From CALVGQ01 sp031551965 (GTDB lineage Bacteria > Bacillota_I > Bacilli_A > Erysipelotrichales > Erysipelotrichaceae), in NCBI GenBank assembly GCA_031551965.1, contig JAVBMW010000010.1, positions 1-64,000 of the forward strand: DNA of 64,000 nucleotides. The letters run 5' to 3'. Shown one piece after another: positions 7,852-17,298 of this stretch. The position numbers were made by a program, and so were the translations under genes. The number at the start of each line of letters is the position of its first letter. Position 1 is the stretch's first letter. The notes under the pieces were generated by a model. It did not search any database, was not told where the DNA came from, and saw nothing but the letters and a program-made list of their open reading frames with translations.

Positions 7852-9234
7852 ATGAAAAAAATAATCCTTATATTGTTTTGTATAGTATTAGTTGGATGTA
7901 GTACTCAGACTGTGAATGAGATCGTTGAAGATGAGGTGGAAGAAGTGCTTGAAGCTGAAGTGTTTGACTCTATATTATTAAATAAGGTAATTCAATCAGC
8001 AGTGGATGCTGGCTATCCTGGTGGACAATTAGTGATCGTTCATAAAAATGAAATGATTATGAATCAATCTTACGGATATATCAATCGATATAATGAAGAT
8101 TTGTCTTTGATCGATGATCCAAAACCAGTCACAAATGATACTATGTATGATCTAGCTAGTGTCACTAAGATGATGGTAACTAATTATTTGCTTCAGTATT
8201 TAGTAAGTACAAATCAAATCAGTGTTGATCAAAATATCAGCACTTTTTTCAACGAGTTTGAAGAAGGATCAAAATCAGAATTGACAATACAAGATTTGTT
8301 GAGTCATCAAGCAGGCTTTTGTGCTGATCCTCAATTTCATAATAAGAAATATAAAGGATGTGTTACTCAGTTTGGGGATAATCCTTATTATAGTCAAAAT
8401 AGAGAAACTACGATTCAATTAGCGTTACAAGTGCCACAAACTGCCAATGCTCATCAAAATCAAGTCTACTCTGATTTGGATTACATGTTGCTTGGAATCA
8501 TTGTTGAAAAAGTTATGGGTATGCCCCTTGACGAAGCATTCATTGAAATTATTGCCAAACCACTTGATCTACAAAGGACAACTTTCAACCCGTTGGCCAA
8601 TGGATTTAAAATAGAAGATTGTGCAGCGACTGAACTACAAGGAAATACAAGACAAGGCAATGTATTTTTTGACAATATCAGAAAAAACACCATTCAGGGA
8701 GAAGTTCATGATGAAAAAGCTTACTACTCCATGGCAGGTGTTTCCGGACATGCGGGACTTTTTTCCAATGCTACAGAGGTTGCAAAATTGATGATGCTGA
8801 TGACTAATGAAAATGATTTGTTTGATGAAGAAACAAAAGAGTTGTTTTTAACTCCTATTGGTAAAAATGATACCTTTGGTTTGGGATGGAGATTACAGGG
8901 ACAACAAAATTACAGTGGAATTTTCTCAAACTACGCTTCCAGCTCTTCTTTCGGTCATACTGGTTGGACAGGAACATTGATTTTCTGCGACCCTGAAGCA
9001 GACCTGATAGTAATTTGGCTATCAAACAAAGTAAATACTCCTCTTGTGGATAAAAAGGCTAATTCTAATGATTTTGAAGGAAATCACTATACTGAAGTAT
9101 CCTATTGTTCTATAATTAGTATGAGCTATGCATTGATCAGTAAAGATGAAAATCAAATGAAGAAAGTAATCTCAGAAATGATGGATGATTCTAATTTCGT
9201 TCGATTAAATATACTTCTAAATAGTAAGGATTAG
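7852..9234 (+). CDS. Serine hydrolase lipoprotein (beta-lactamase/class C PBP fold)
   Basis: A 460-residue lipoprotein: short signal peptide with lipobox LVGC (Cys16), then a beta-lactamase-related domain. The catalytic SxxK is SVTK (Ser103-Lys106), the second motif is YSDLDY near residue 206 (Tyr in place of the usual YxN first residue), and the third is HTG (His369). Family members act as DD-peptidases, esterases or amidases outside the cell; which one applies here cannot be told. It is followed after 3 bases by the nucleotide pyrophosphatase gene, so the two are probably co-transcribed although functionally unrelated. Confidence 0.8.
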   Translation: MKKIILILFCIVLVGCSTQTVNEIVEDEVEEVLEAEVFDSILLNKVIQSAVDAGYPGGQLVIVHKNEMIMNQSYGYINRYNEDLSLIDDPKPVTNDTMYDLASVTKMMVTNYLLQYLVSTNQISVDQNISTFFNEFEEGSKSELTIQDLLSHQAGFCADPQFHNKKYKGCVTQFGDNPYYSQNRETTIQLALQVPQTANAHQNQVYSDLDYMLLGIIVEKVMGMPLDEAFIEIIAKPLDLQRTTFNPLANGFKIEDCAATELQGNTRQGNVFFDNIRKNTIQGEVHDEKAYYSMAGVSGHAGLFSNATEVAKLMMLMTNENDLFDEETKELFLTPIGKNDTFGLGWRLQGQQNYSGIFSNYASSSSFGHTGWTGTLIFCDPEADLIVIWLSNKVNTPLVDKKANSNDFEGNHYTEVSYCSIISMSYALISKDENQMKKVISEMMDDSNFVRLNILLNSKD

Positions 9235-9237
9235 ATT

Positions 9238-9900
9238 ATGAAAATACTTTGTGCAACTACCAGCAAGCCTAAAATTGAATTTTTTAAAAATCTAATCAGT
9301 GATTTAGATGTTGAAGTAGTATCACCCAAAGATTTAAATATTTCATTGAGTGTTGTGGAAGATGGAAAAACAGCTCAAGAAAATGCCCTTATCAAGGCAA
9401 TGGCTTATCATAAGGCAACAGGACTTGCGACCATTGCAATGGACTCTGCTTTATATCTTAGTGAATATAATGAATCGGATTCTATACAACCAGGACTTCG
9501 GGTAAGAAGACCTTATAATACTGCGGTTGAATTGAGCGATGATGAAATGATTGAATATTATTCAAAATTAGCTCACAGTCATGGTGGAAGATTAAGTGCT
9601 TATTATATCGATGGTTTTGCGATTGTAGATGAAACAGGAACTAAATTTACTTTTCGTGATTATAATTATCCTAAAAATATTTTTTATTTGGTGGATAAAC
9701 CTCATTTTAGAAGAGAAGTTGGAAATCCACTAGATACGATCAGTGTTAATCGAATCAATGGCAAATATTATTATGATCAAACAGAAGAGGATATCAAAAA
9801 AAATAAAGAGTTATCAACTCGTAAACAAATTCATGAAGAAGGAATGCAACGTTTAAAAGAGTTTATTCAAAGATCTTTATATGGAGAAAAAAATGATTGA
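9238..9900 (+). CDS. Non-canonical purine NTP pyrophosphatase-like protein
   Basis: 220 residues, Ham1/RdgB (ITPase) family. The N-terminal ILCATTSKPKIEFF corresponds to the substrate-binding (S/T)xN(x)K loop, with Lys in KPK and Ser in place of Asn. EDGKTAQENALIKA contains the conserved Glu and Asn, and AMDSALYL matches the family's D-S-G-L, with Ala replacing Gly. It would hydrolyse ITP/XTP-like nucleotides to monophosphates in the cytosol. The altered residues and the C-terminal extension make the exact substrate uncertain. Confidence 0.72.
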   Translation: MKILCATTSKPKIEFFKNLISDLDVEVVSPKDLNISLSVVEDGKTAQENALIKAMAYHKATGLATIAMDSALYLSEYNESDSIQPGLRVRRPYNTAVELSDDEMIEYYSKLAHSHGGRLSAYYIDGFAIVDETGTKFTFRDYNYPKNIFYLVDKPHFRREVGNPLDTISVNRINGKYYYDQTEEDIKKNKELSTRKQIHEEGMQRLKEFIQRSLYGEKND

Positions 9901-10360
9901 AATAAAACAAATACATGAAACAACTTTAAAATCAAATATTTGTGAGAAGATTCTTCATAAACTCCCCGAATGGTTTGGAATCGAAGAATCAATTATAGAA
10001 TATGTTGAAGATGTTAAGACAACTTTCTTTTTTGCAGCTTACGATCAAAATCAAGTGATCGGATTCATTGCTTTAAAAGCACATAATGAGTTTACTGCTG
10101 AAATATTAGTTATGGGAGTCATGAAGTCTTGTCATCGTCAAAGAGTTGGCAGACAATTAATAGAAACTTGTCTGCAAAGCTGCAAAGAAAAAGGTTTTGA
10201 GTATTTAACTGTCAAAACCTTAGCAGAAAGTCATCCAGATTTGGGATACAGAAAGACAAGAGAGTTCTATTTAGCAATGGGTTTTAAACCTTTGGAAGTG
10301 TTTGAAACACTTTGGGACGAAGCAAATCCTTGTCTGTTTATGGTTAAAGAGATTCGTTAA
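9893..10360 (+). CDS. GNAT-family N-acetyltransferase
   Basis: 155 residues with the GNAT fold. The acetyl-CoA binding region is VMGVMKSCHRQRVGRQLIET (about residues 70-90), with the RxxGxG/A-type loop read as RQRVGRQ. The C-terminal FYLAMGFKPLE is typical for the family. ATG 9893 is preferred over 9881 because the GGAG needed as ribosome site lies at 9883-9886, inside the longer version. It overlaps the previous gene by 8 bases. The gene ends tail-to-tail with the minus-strand hydrolase, overlapping by 17 bases. Substrate unknown. Confidence 0.78.
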   Translation: MIEIKQIHETTLKSNICEKILHKLPEWFGIEESIIEYVEDVKTTFFFAAYDQNQVIGFIALKAHNEFTAEILVMGVMKSCHRQRVGRQLIETCLQSCKEKGFEYLTVKTLAESHPDLGYRKTREFYLAMGFKPLEVFETLWDEANPCLFMVKEIR

Positions 10361-11354
10361 AAGTCAAACGTGTATCTTCAACAAATTTCTTTCGTGAAGG
10401 GTTTCCCTCTACACGGAAGATTTTTTTGTGTTTGATATCATAGATCACTGACCAAACAGTATCAGCTCCAGTTTTACGATCATATTGGCACATGAAACCA
10501 TATTTTCCTGATAATATGTTTTTAGCAAGATTAATAGAAAATGGGTTGGATTGAAGTGCATGAGTAGTGACATGATATCGTTCGTCAGACCGCCAGTCAT
10601 CAATTGGTGGATTACGATATTTTTTCATTGCATCAGTTTCAAAATTGTTTGTAGCTACCACAAAATTATCTCCATTTTTAGGAGTAACCACTTCTACTTT
10701 GTTGGAATTGCATTCAACGACAACAATCTCACCATTTGCATCTGCAATCGTAAGTGTTTGTGCAGAGGCAATAGGAAGAGTGTGCAATGCATCGATTGCT
10801 TCTTTCGTACATTTACATTTTTCTAGAAGATACCTTACCAACATACCTGAATTTAATCCTGGCTTTCTGATATGGGGATAGACAAAGGTCAAACCTACAG
10901 CTAAACCATATTCATTGATCCCATCTTCCATTTGGACAAAAGCAGTAGTGTTTCCGTTAAATGAGCATGCATTGTCTAGTTTATAAAGACAATTCATGTA
11001 GAGTTTTTCAAGTTCAACTAAAAAATCACTGTTTCTTGCGAAGAGAATTTGATTTTCATCACTGTAGGCAAAACAAGTGCATTTGTTAGAAAACTCAAAA
11101 CAATACATACTTAATAAGAAGGCACATAAATTTTCAAATAAACATTGTTGACCATCTGCGATACCTCTTATCTCTTCAATCACTTCCGGATAAAACTCCT
11201 GATAAATAGGTAAACATTTCTTTGAAAAATCTAATCGTTGTTTATCGACATTCATGATATGTTTATCAGACAATTTGTTTCCATTCTTTAGAAGCAGATT
11301 TCCCCAATGGTAACCTGCGTTGTAGTGGCTTGATTTAAAGCGTGCATGATACAT
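10344..11354 (-). CDS. C45-family peptidase / acyl-transferase-like Ntn hydrolase
   Basis: 336 residues, related to acyl-CoA:6-aminopenicillanate acyltransferase (peptidase family C45). The likely autoprocessing Cys is Cys92 in SNKCTCFAYSDE, followed by ILFARNSDF, which parallels the C-T-T and Q-N-W-D-F pattern of the fungal enzyme. Such enzymes cleave amide bonds of small acylated molecules or cell-wall fragments. The start was placed at 11354, where GGAGAAAAATT precedes the ATG on the minus strand; the longer open frame adds 25 residues without support. Substrate unknown. Confidence 0.72.
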   Translation of the reverse strand: MYHARFKSSHYNAGYHWGNLLLKNGNKLSDKHIMNVDKQRLDFSKKCLPIYQEFYPEVIEEIRGIADGQQCLFENLCAFLLSMYCFEFSNKCTCFAYSDENQILFARNSDFLVELEKLYMNCLYKLDNACSFNGNTTAFVQMEDGINEYGLAVGLTFVYPHIRKPGLNSGMLVRYLLEKCKCTKEAIDALHTLPIASAQTLTIADANGEIVVVECNSNKVEVVTPKNGDNFVVATNNFETDAMKKYRNPPIDDWRSDERYHVTTHALQSNPFSINLAKNILSGKYGFMCQYDRKTGADTVWSVIYDIKHKKIFRVEGNPSRKKFVEDTRLTFNESL

Positions 11355-11494
11355 AATTTTTCTCCTTTTTTGGAGGTAAGATCTTAACTCAATTGTAGGA
11401 TAATTGAATATAAATTTAATGTCAACCAACTATAAAAAACTTAACAATTTAAATTTAATTTACTATTATTTTACTTCACAAACATAATAAAGAT

Positions 11495-11570
11495 ATTACA
11501 CAAAAATATATTATTAACTTTACATAAATATATTATTATACTTCACAAAATTATATATTTGTGTTAATAT
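11495..11570 (+). promoter_or_regulatory. AbiE promoter with operator-like inverted repeat
   Basis: TTCACA (11542-11547) and TAATAT (11565-11570) lie 17 bases apart. An imperfect inverted repeat, ACACAAA...TATAT (near 11497-11510) against ATATATTTGTGT (near 11553-11564), has its right arm in the promoter spacer. AbiEi antitoxins are known to autoregulate through inverted repeats, so this is the likely site. Confidence 0.55.
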
Positions 11571-11593
11571 AAAAGCACAAGGAGGAAAAGACA

Positions 11594-12253
11594 ATGACTT
11601 TGCTTGAATATTTAAGAGACAATTATGAACCTAATGAGCCTATTTTATTAAAGAATCTTTCTGTAGAAGGCTATTCTTATGATACATTGCGAAAAATGCT
11701 TTCTAATTACGCAAAGAACGGAGATATCGAGAGATATTGCCAAGGGGTGTATTATTTTTCTGAACCAACTGAATTGGGATACTCAATAATATCATATGAT
11801 ACTTATTTAGAAAAAAAATATATGAAGTGTGGAAAAGATACAGTTGGCTATTATTCAGGGCTAACTTTATTAAATCGTTATGGGTTATCAACTCAAGTCC
11901 CCAATATACGTGAAATCACTACCAATGAAGAAAAAACAAACAAAAGAATAATAGATATTCGGAAAAAACAAGTTGTACTGAGAAAACCGGTCGTAAATGT
12001 AACAACTGATAATGTTAAATATTTAGAATTTTTAGATATATTTAGATACAGTACAAAAAATAAAATAAAAGATAATTTTAGAGAAATAGTTGATATCGCA
12101 GATGTGTATAAATTAGAAATAGATAAAATTAACTACTATATTACATTTTATCCTGTAAAGGTTGGTACTAAAATAAAAGAAAGCGGGATTCATCATGAAA
12201 TTACACGAAAACAAAAAAATACTGAAACAAGTATTAGAACAGATAGCCGATGA
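11594..12253 (+). CDS. AbiEi-like type IV antitoxin
   Basis: 219 residues with an N-terminal winged-helix region (residues 1-60, TLLEYLRDNYEPNEPILLKN and DTLRKMLSNYAKNGDIERY) and a mostly polar C-terminal domain, as in AbiEi/DUF6088 antitoxins. It should neutralise the AbiEii nucleotidyltransferase without binding it and repress its own promoter. A strong AAGGAGG site precedes the ATG. The 3' end overlaps the toxin gene by 59 bases, much more than usual, so the last 20 residues are encoded in DNA shared with the toxin start. Confidence 0.75.
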   Translation: MTLLEYLRDNYEPNEPILLKNLSVEGYSYDTLRKMLSNYAKNGDIERYCQGVYYFSEPTELGYSIISYDTYLEKKYMKCGKDTVGYYSGLTLLNRYGLSTQVPNIREITTNEEKTNKRIIDIRKKQVVLRKPVVNVTTDNVKYLEFLDIFRYSTKNKIKDNFREIVDIADVYKLEIDKINYYITFYPVKVGTKIKESGIHHEITRKQKNTETSIRTDSR

Positions 12254-13097
12254 TTCAAATATTGATGTAGCTATTTATGAAAAAGATTATTATGTAACAT
12301 TAATACTAAAGAAATTATTCCAAACTGAAATACCTTTTGTGTTTAAAGGTGGTACAAGCTTATCAAAGTGTTATCACTTAATTGAAAGATTTTCTGAAGA
12401 TATTGATATTAATTACGCTGATCATAGTAAACTGACACGAAAAGAAAGAAAAAGAGTTAAAGAGTGTTTGAAAGAAGTTGTCGCACAATGTGGACTTGAA
12501 ATTTCAAATATTGATTTTACTAGAAGTAGTAGGAACTTTAATCAATATCGTATACCCTATGATAAGCTATATGTTAATTCAGCTCTTAAAACCGAAGTGA
12601 TTGTAGAAATGGCTTTTCAATCAGAATCATACCCAACTGAGAAAAAGTATATTCAATCAATGATCGGTGAATATTTAGCCGCGAAAGGTAGAAATGATTT
12701 AATTGAAGAATATGAATTAGAGCCTTTTGAAGTAACTGTTCAACATACAGATAGAACGTTTATAGATAAGATATTTGCGTTGGCTGACTACTCAATTTCT
12801 AATAGGATTGAAGGGCATTCAAGGCATTTATATGATTTGTATCATTTGATGCCTACAATTGTATTTGATCAATCATTTTATGATTTGTTTGAAAAAGTGA
12901 AAATGGAAAGATCAAGTAGTCCAGTTTGTTACTCAGCACAACCTGATTGTGATTTAAAAAAAGAACTGTTAAAAATTATTGATCAGGAGATATTCTTGAA
13001 AGACTATGAGGATGTTACGAGTAAAATTAGCTATAATCAAATTAGTTATGATATGTCTATTGATAATCTGAAAGAAATAGTAAATATTTTAAAATAA
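12195..13097 (+). CDS. AbiEii/AbiGii-family nucleotidyltransferase toxin
   Basis: 300 residues, DUF1814 nucleotidyltransferase. The hallmark FKGGTSLSKCYHLIERFSED followed by IDI (about residues 50-72) gives the GG(T)S and the two catalytic acidic residues. KIFALADY and SRHLYDLYHL near residues 192 and 212 match the later conserved motifs. AbiEii proteins modify tRNA or similar targets and stop growth during phage infection; this is family knowledge. The start ATG has only a weak GGGA site and lies within the antitoxin gene, so translation is probably coupled. Confidence 0.8.
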   Translation: MKLHENKKILKQVLEQIADDSNIDVAIYEKDYYVTLILKKLFQTEIPFVFKGGTSLSKCYHLIERFSEDIDINYADHSKLTRKERKRVKECLKEVVAQCGLEISNIDFTRSSRNFNQYRIPYDKLYVNSALKTEVIVEMAFQSESYPTEKKYIQSMIGEYLAAKGRNDLIEEYELEPFEVTVQHTDRTFIDKIFALADYSISNRIEGHSRHLYDLYHLMPTIVFDQSFYDLFEKVKMERSSSPVCYSAQPDCDLKKELLKIIDQEIFLKDYEDVTSKISYNQISYDMSIDNLKEIVNILK

Positions 13098-13109
13098 TAA
13101 ATCAAAATG

Positions 13110-13149
13110 AACACTGGTAGAACGAAATGTTATTCTGCTAGTGTTTTTC
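13110..13149 (+). terminator. Terminator after the AbiE pair
   Basis: AACACTGGTAGAA (13110-13122) pairs with TTCTGCTAGTGTT (13133-13145) through two G:U pairs, followed by TTTTT. Confidence 0.7.
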
Positions 13150-13185
13150 TATGCTAAAATAATTGAAGTAAGGAAGAAGACGACT

Positions 13186-13956
13186 ATGAATATCAAGATG
13201 ATTGTTTCTGATTTAGATCATACATTATTAAGAAATGATAATACAATTTCAGGATTTACTTTAAATGTGTTAGAAGAATTTAAAAATAGAGGTGGTAAAA
13301 TTGTTTTGGCAACAGGAAGAAATCAAAACAATGCTAAGAAATATGAGGCAATGGTTCATGCTGATGGACTTGTGTGTTTAAATGGTAGTGTTGCTTCTTG
13401 TGAAGATGAAATACTCTATGAGAAGTATATGGATGAAAGAAAAGTGAAGGAACTTGTAGACGAGCTATTAAAAATAGAAAACTCTAATTTAGCGATTGCT
13501 TATCCTACTAAAATCCTTACAAACAATAAGAAATTTGTTAAAGAGGAAGTGAGAGATTATTGTGACTTTAATGAATTTCCAATAATGGAAATTCAAAAGA
13601 TATCATGTTTTACTGAAAATACTGAAGCAGTTAGAAATATAAACTTTGATTTATATGATTGCAGAATGATTGAAAATGCAAGTGAGTCTGATTACTTTGT
13701 GATCATGCAGAAAGATATCGATAAGATCAATGGGATCACACAAATCTGTAAGCATTTCAATTTAACTTTAGATGAAGTTGCAGCATTTGGAGATGACTTT
13801 AATGATTGTACGATGCTGGTTGCTTGTGGTATAGGTGTTGCAGTAGAAAATGCCAGTGAACATGTTAAGCTGATTGCGAATGAAGTTTGTGAAAGTAACG
13901 AAAGTGATGGTGTTGCAAAATGGATCAAAAAGAATTGTTTAGAGGAGATCAAATAA
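13186..13956 (+). CDS. HAD-superfamily Cof-type phosphatase
   Basis: 256 residues. HAD motif I is VSDLDHTLL (nucleophile Asp near residue 8), motif II is VLATGRN, and motifs III and IV lie in the C-terminal part (Lys followed by FGDDFNDCTML). The cap domain between them is C2 type, and these enzymes dephosphorylate sugar phosphates, FMN or similar metabolites. ATG 13186 is chosen because motif I then sits next to the start; an upstream GTG lies in the terminator hairpin. It overlaps the next HAD gene by one base (TAATG). Confidence 0.85.
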   Translation: MNIKMIVSDLDHTLLRNDNTISGFTLNVLEEFKNRGGKIVLATGRNQNNAKKYEAMVHADGLVCLNGSVASCEDEILYEKYMDERKVKELVDELLKIENSNLAIAYPTKILTNNKKFVKEEVRDYCDFNEFPIMEIQKISCFTENTEAVRNINFDLYDCRMIENASESDYFVIMQKDIDKINGITQICKHFNLTLDEVAAFGDDFNDCTMLVACGIGVAVENASEHVKLIANEVCESNESDGVAKWIKKNCLEEIK

Positions 13957-14774
13957 TGGAAATTCAATGTATTGCGACTGATTTAGATGGAACATTACTT
14001 AATAATAATGGGCAAATTTTTGAATATACAAAAAAGATAATAGATCAGCTTATTGAATTAGGAGTGGAGGTAATTCCAAGTACAGCTCGTGCATTTAGCG
14101 ATTTACCCACTTCACTTATGGATACAAAGATTCGCTATTTTATATGTTCTAATGGGGCCATGATCTATGATCGTAAAAATGAAACATTATTATTTTCTTA
14201 TGAGCTAAATACAACTATTGCTAAAGAAATATTAGAAAAAATAAAAGGTTGTGATAAAGTAATCACGATTGTAAAGAATGGTATTGTTTACTCCAGTGAA
14301 GTGATCCAAGATGTTTTACGATTTCAAAATATAAAAGAAACAGACATTGAACGTATTTGTAAAACTAGAAAACTAGTTAAAAGTGTCGACCCATACTTAA
14401 ATGAGTTTGATACCTTGGATAAACTACATTTGAATTTTTATACACCTGAACAAAGAATTTCCTGTCTGAAAATGATTCCTGATTCAAAAGATTATGTATG
14501 TGCATCTTCGGGTTTGAATATTGAAATAACTCATCCATTGGCGACTAAAGGCCATGCCATTTTAGAAATTTGTGAATTTTTAAAACTTGATTCAAAAAAA
14601 ATCATAGCATTTGGAGATAATTTAAACGATAGTGCCTTATTTGAAGTTGCACAAATCAAAGTAGCGATGAAAAATGCAAAGGAAGAATTAAAGTTACAAG
14701 CTGATGTCATTACTGAAAAAGATAATCAAGAAGAAGGTGTAGCCCACTATTTAAGTGAACTATTCCATCTATGA
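13956..14774 (+). CDS. HAD-superfamily Cof-type phosphatase
   Basis: 272 residues, paralogue-like neighbour of the preceding HAD gene. Motif I is ATDLDGTLL, motif II VIPSTARAFSD, and motif IV FGDNLNDSALF. The start follows GGAGATCAAATA and shares one base with the upstream stop, so the two phosphatases are translationally coupled. The two differ clearly in their cap domains, so the substrates probably differ too. Specificity cannot be read from sequence. Confidence 0.85.
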   Translation: MEIQCIATDLDGTLLNNNGQIFEYTKKIIDQLIELGVEVIPSTARAFSDLPTSLMDTKIRYFICSNGAMIYDRKNETLLFSYELNTTIAKEILEKIKGCDKVITIVKNGIVYSSEVIQDVLRFQNIKETDIERICKTRKLVKSVDPYLNEFDTLDKLHLNFYTPEQRISCLKMIPDSKDYVCASSGLNIEITHPLATKGHAILEICEFLKLDSKKIIAFGDNLNDSALFEVAQIKVAMKNAKEELKLQADVITEKDNQEEGVAHYLSELFHL

Positions 14775-14919
14775 ATAGGTATAAAGATGAGTACCCAAAG
14801 CACTAGTGTGCTTAACATAGTAGGTTTTGTTAGTTGTAGAGTTGAGTAGGATATGAAAAAAAGTTATGAGTTTATTTTTAGTTTATATATATGTGTAAAA
14901 TAAAGATGAGGTGATTTGT

Positions 14920-15594
14920 ATGTTTCATATATTGGTTGTGGATGATGATAAAAATACTCGTAGATTGATGCGAGCTATTTTAGAGAGTGAACAGTATGTA
15001 GTATTTACTGCAGAAGATGGTGAGGTTGCATTAAACATAATAGATAATGAACATATTGATCTTGCCATTGTAGACATCATGATGCCTAATATGGATGGAT
15101 ATGCTTTTACACAATCTTTGCGAGAAACAGATAACGAATTACCTATTATCATGGTTTCTGCAAAACAGTTGCCTGAAGATCGTAAAAAAGGATTCCATGT
15201 TGGAATCGATGATTATATGAGCAAACCTGTGGATGAAGAAGAACTACTTCTTCGTATCAAAGCGCTTCTTAGAAGAGCGAAAATCGCAAGTGAGCGTTGT
15301 ATCACTATTGGTGAGGTAGTTTTGGACTATGATTCATTAACTGTTACAAAAGGAAAAGAAGTAGTTGATTTACCACAAAAAGAATTTCTCTTACTTTATA
15401 AACTATTATCATATCCTGGAAAGATTTTTACCCGAATCCAGTTAATGGACGAAATATGGGGGCATGACACTGACACAGGCTGGGAAACAGTAACAGTTCA
15501 TATTGGCCGTTTGCGCAAGCGATTTGAAAATTGGTCAGAATTTGAGATTGAGTCCATTCGAGGCCTTGGATATAAGGCGGTGAAAAGAATATGA
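14920..15594 (+). CDS. OmpR-family response regulator
   Basis: 224 residues: receiver domain (1-120) with acidic pocket DDD (8-10), phospho-acceptor Asp52 in VDIMMPN and the conserved Lys in VSAKQLP, then a winged-helix DNA-binding domain (130-224) with WGHDTDTGWETVTVHIGRLR. ATG 14920 is preferred because GAGGTG (14908-14913) is its ribosome site. The last codons overlap the kinase gene by 4 bases (ATGA). The pair sits upstream of an ABC exporter, a common arrangement in Bacillota, though a terminator lies between. Confidence 0.9.
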   Translation: MFHILVVDDDKNTRRLMRAILESEQYVVFTAEDGEVALNIIDNEHIDLAIVDIMMPNMDGYAFTQSLRETDNELPIIMVSAKQLPEDRKKGFHVGIDDYMSKPVDEEELLLRIKALLRRAKIASERCITIGEVVLDYDSLTVTKGKEVVDLPQKEFLLLYKLLSYPGKIFTRIQLMDEIWGHDTDTGWETVTVHIGRLRKRFENWSEFEIESIRGLGYKAVKRI

Positions 15595-16655
15595 GAGATA
15601 GATTTGAAAGACTTGATCAAAGAAGACGTCCTCCGAAGGTAGGCTTAACGATTCTATTTATTTTTGTCAATTTTATTACTTTTTCAATTACTATGTTTAT
15701 TATGGGCTCAATATCATTTATTTTAATTAAATCAGGATCCTTTGACCATATGATAACGAATCGTTTTATAGGGATTATTACATTTACTCTCTCTAGCATA
15801 TTGATGGGAACGATTGTATCTAACTTTGTAGGAAGAATTCCACTTCGTCCATTCTATAAACTTATTGACGCAATGAATCAACTTGCATCTGGTAATTTTG
15901 ATGTGAAACTGGATTTAGGTAAAAACCATATTGTTGCAGATGTTGCAAATAGCTTTAATAAAATGGCAGATGAACTGAAAAATACTGAGATGTTACGATC
16001 AGATTTTGTGAATAACTTTTCACATGAATTTAAAACGCCTATTGTATCCATTCGAGGATTTGCGAAGCTTCTTCAAAAAAGTGATCTTACTGACACACAA
16101 AGGGAATATGTTGAAATTATTGTAGATGAATCCAATCGTTTAGCAGATATGGCTACAAATGTATTAAATCTAACTAAAATTGAAAATCAAAGTATTTTGT
16201 CAGATATGACATCATTTAATTTATCTGAACAAATGAGAAACAGTATTCTATTATTAGAAAATAAATGGATGTCAAAATCACTTATGATCAATGCAGATTT
16301 TGATGAAATTCAAATTAGTGCAAACGAAGAATTATTGAAACAAGTTTGGATTAACATTATTGATAATGCGATTAAATTCTCATCGGAAAATAATGAAATC
16401 GATATTAAAATTTTAGAAATAGATAATCAAATCCAAGTATCCATTAAAAATCAAGGTGTTCAAATTAGTGATGAAGATAAAAAACGTATTTTTAATAAAT
16501 ACTGGCAAGCAGATACTTCCCATGCATCACAAGGCACAGGTATTGGTTTATCCATCGCAAAAAGAATTGTCGAATTGCATAGAGGGAACATTGAAGTTAT
16601 CAGTGCACTGTATGAAACAACTTTTTTGATCAACTTACCAAAAGAAACTAATTAA
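15591..16655 (+). CDS. Sensor histidine kinase
   Basis: 354 residues. Two membrane segments (about 18-45 and 60-80) with a very short extracellular loop, then HAMP (80-132), HisKA with the phospho-His in NNFSHEFKTPI (His145), and a HATPase domain with N box NIIDNAIKF and G box GTGIGLSIAKRIVE. The small loop suggests sensing within the membrane, as in kinases that detect cell-envelope-active compounds; this is inference. It is coupled to the response regulator by an ATGA overlap. Confidence 0.9.
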   Translation: MRDRFERLDQRRRPPKVGLTILFIFVNFITFSITMFIMGSISFILIKSGSFDHMITNRFIGIITFTLSSILMGTIVSNFVGRIPLRPFYKLIDAMNQLASGNFDVKLDLGKNHIVADVANSFNKMADELKNTEMLRSDFVNNFSHEFKTPIVSIRGFAKLLQKSDLTDTQREYVEIIVDESNRLADMATNVLNLTKIENQSILSDMTSFNLSEQMRNSILLLENKWMSKSLMINADFDEIQISANEELLKQVWINIIDNAIKFSSENNEIDIKILEIDNQIQVSIKNQGVQISDEDKKRIFNKYWQADTSHASQGTGIGLSIAKRIVELHRGNIEVISALYETTFLINLPKETN

Positions 16656-16669
16656 TAAGGGGGAATGTT

Positions 16670-17188
16670 ATGTTCTATTTAGTCAGACACGGAAAAACAG
16701 ATTATCGCGAAAAAAACACAAAAATTTATAAGGGATTTGGTACAAATCTTGCACCTTTATCAAGTGTGGGTATTCAGCAGCTCAAAACTACTGCAAAAGA
16801 TGAAAGATTGATGGATGCAGATATTATTATTTGTTCGCCATATACTAGAGCACTGCAAAGTGCAGCGATTCTGTCGAAAGAGTTGCAGATAGATATAGCA
16901 GTTGAAACCGACCTTCATGAGTGGGTTGCGAATAAGAATTATATTTTTCGAGATGATGATATTGCGGAAGAAAATTATAAGGAGTTTCTTGATTCTGACG
17001 GAGTCTATCGCAATGAAGAAAAAGAATGGGAAGATAATAGCATTTTGAGTAATCGAATCCTATCGGTGCTTGAAAAATATAAAGGCTATAAGAAAGTCAT
17101 TGTAGTATGTCATGGAATGATTATTCGATCAATTTCAAAAGGTGACTATTTAAACAATGGTGAAATATTTGAATATGATTTAGATTAG
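16670..17188 (+). CDS. Histidine phosphatase family protein
   Basis: 172 residues, phosphoglycerate-mutase-like fold. The catalytic RHG is in LVRHGKTDYRE at the N terminus, and the second His is in VVCHGMIIRS near residue 148. The conserved Arg is in SPYTRALQSA and the Glu in DLHEW. It removes phosphate from an unknown small molecule or protein. It is transcribed together with the two-component system (14-base gap) and followed by a terminator. Confidence 0.82.
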   Translation: MFYLVRHGKTDYREKNTKIYKGFGTNLAPLSSVGIQQLKTTAKDERLMDADIIICSPYTRALQSAAILSKELQIDIAVETDLHEWVANKNYIFRDDDIAEENYKEFLDSDGVYRNEEKEWEDNSILSNRILSVLEKYKGYKKVIVVCHGMIIRSISKGDYLNNGEIFEYDLD

Positions 17189-17189
17189 A

Positions 17190-17219
17190 GTCTGTCTTAA
17201 TGGCAGATTTTTCTTTTGT
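17190..17219 (+). terminator. Terminator after the phosphatase gene
   Basis: TCTGTC (17191-17196) pairs with GGCAGA (17102+; 17202-17207), followed by TTTTTCTTTT. The stem is short. Confidence 0.55.
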
Positions 17220-17298
17220 TTAGATTCAGTTTATTTTGGGTTTAGTTAAAGTTTAGTATTAACTTGTATGATAAACCTGTAAATGAAGGGAGCAAGTT

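Noticed and set aside
10551..10881. Two plus-strand open frames within the C45 hydrolase region
   Set aside because: Both are opposite a well-supported minus-strand gene and have no ribosome sites.
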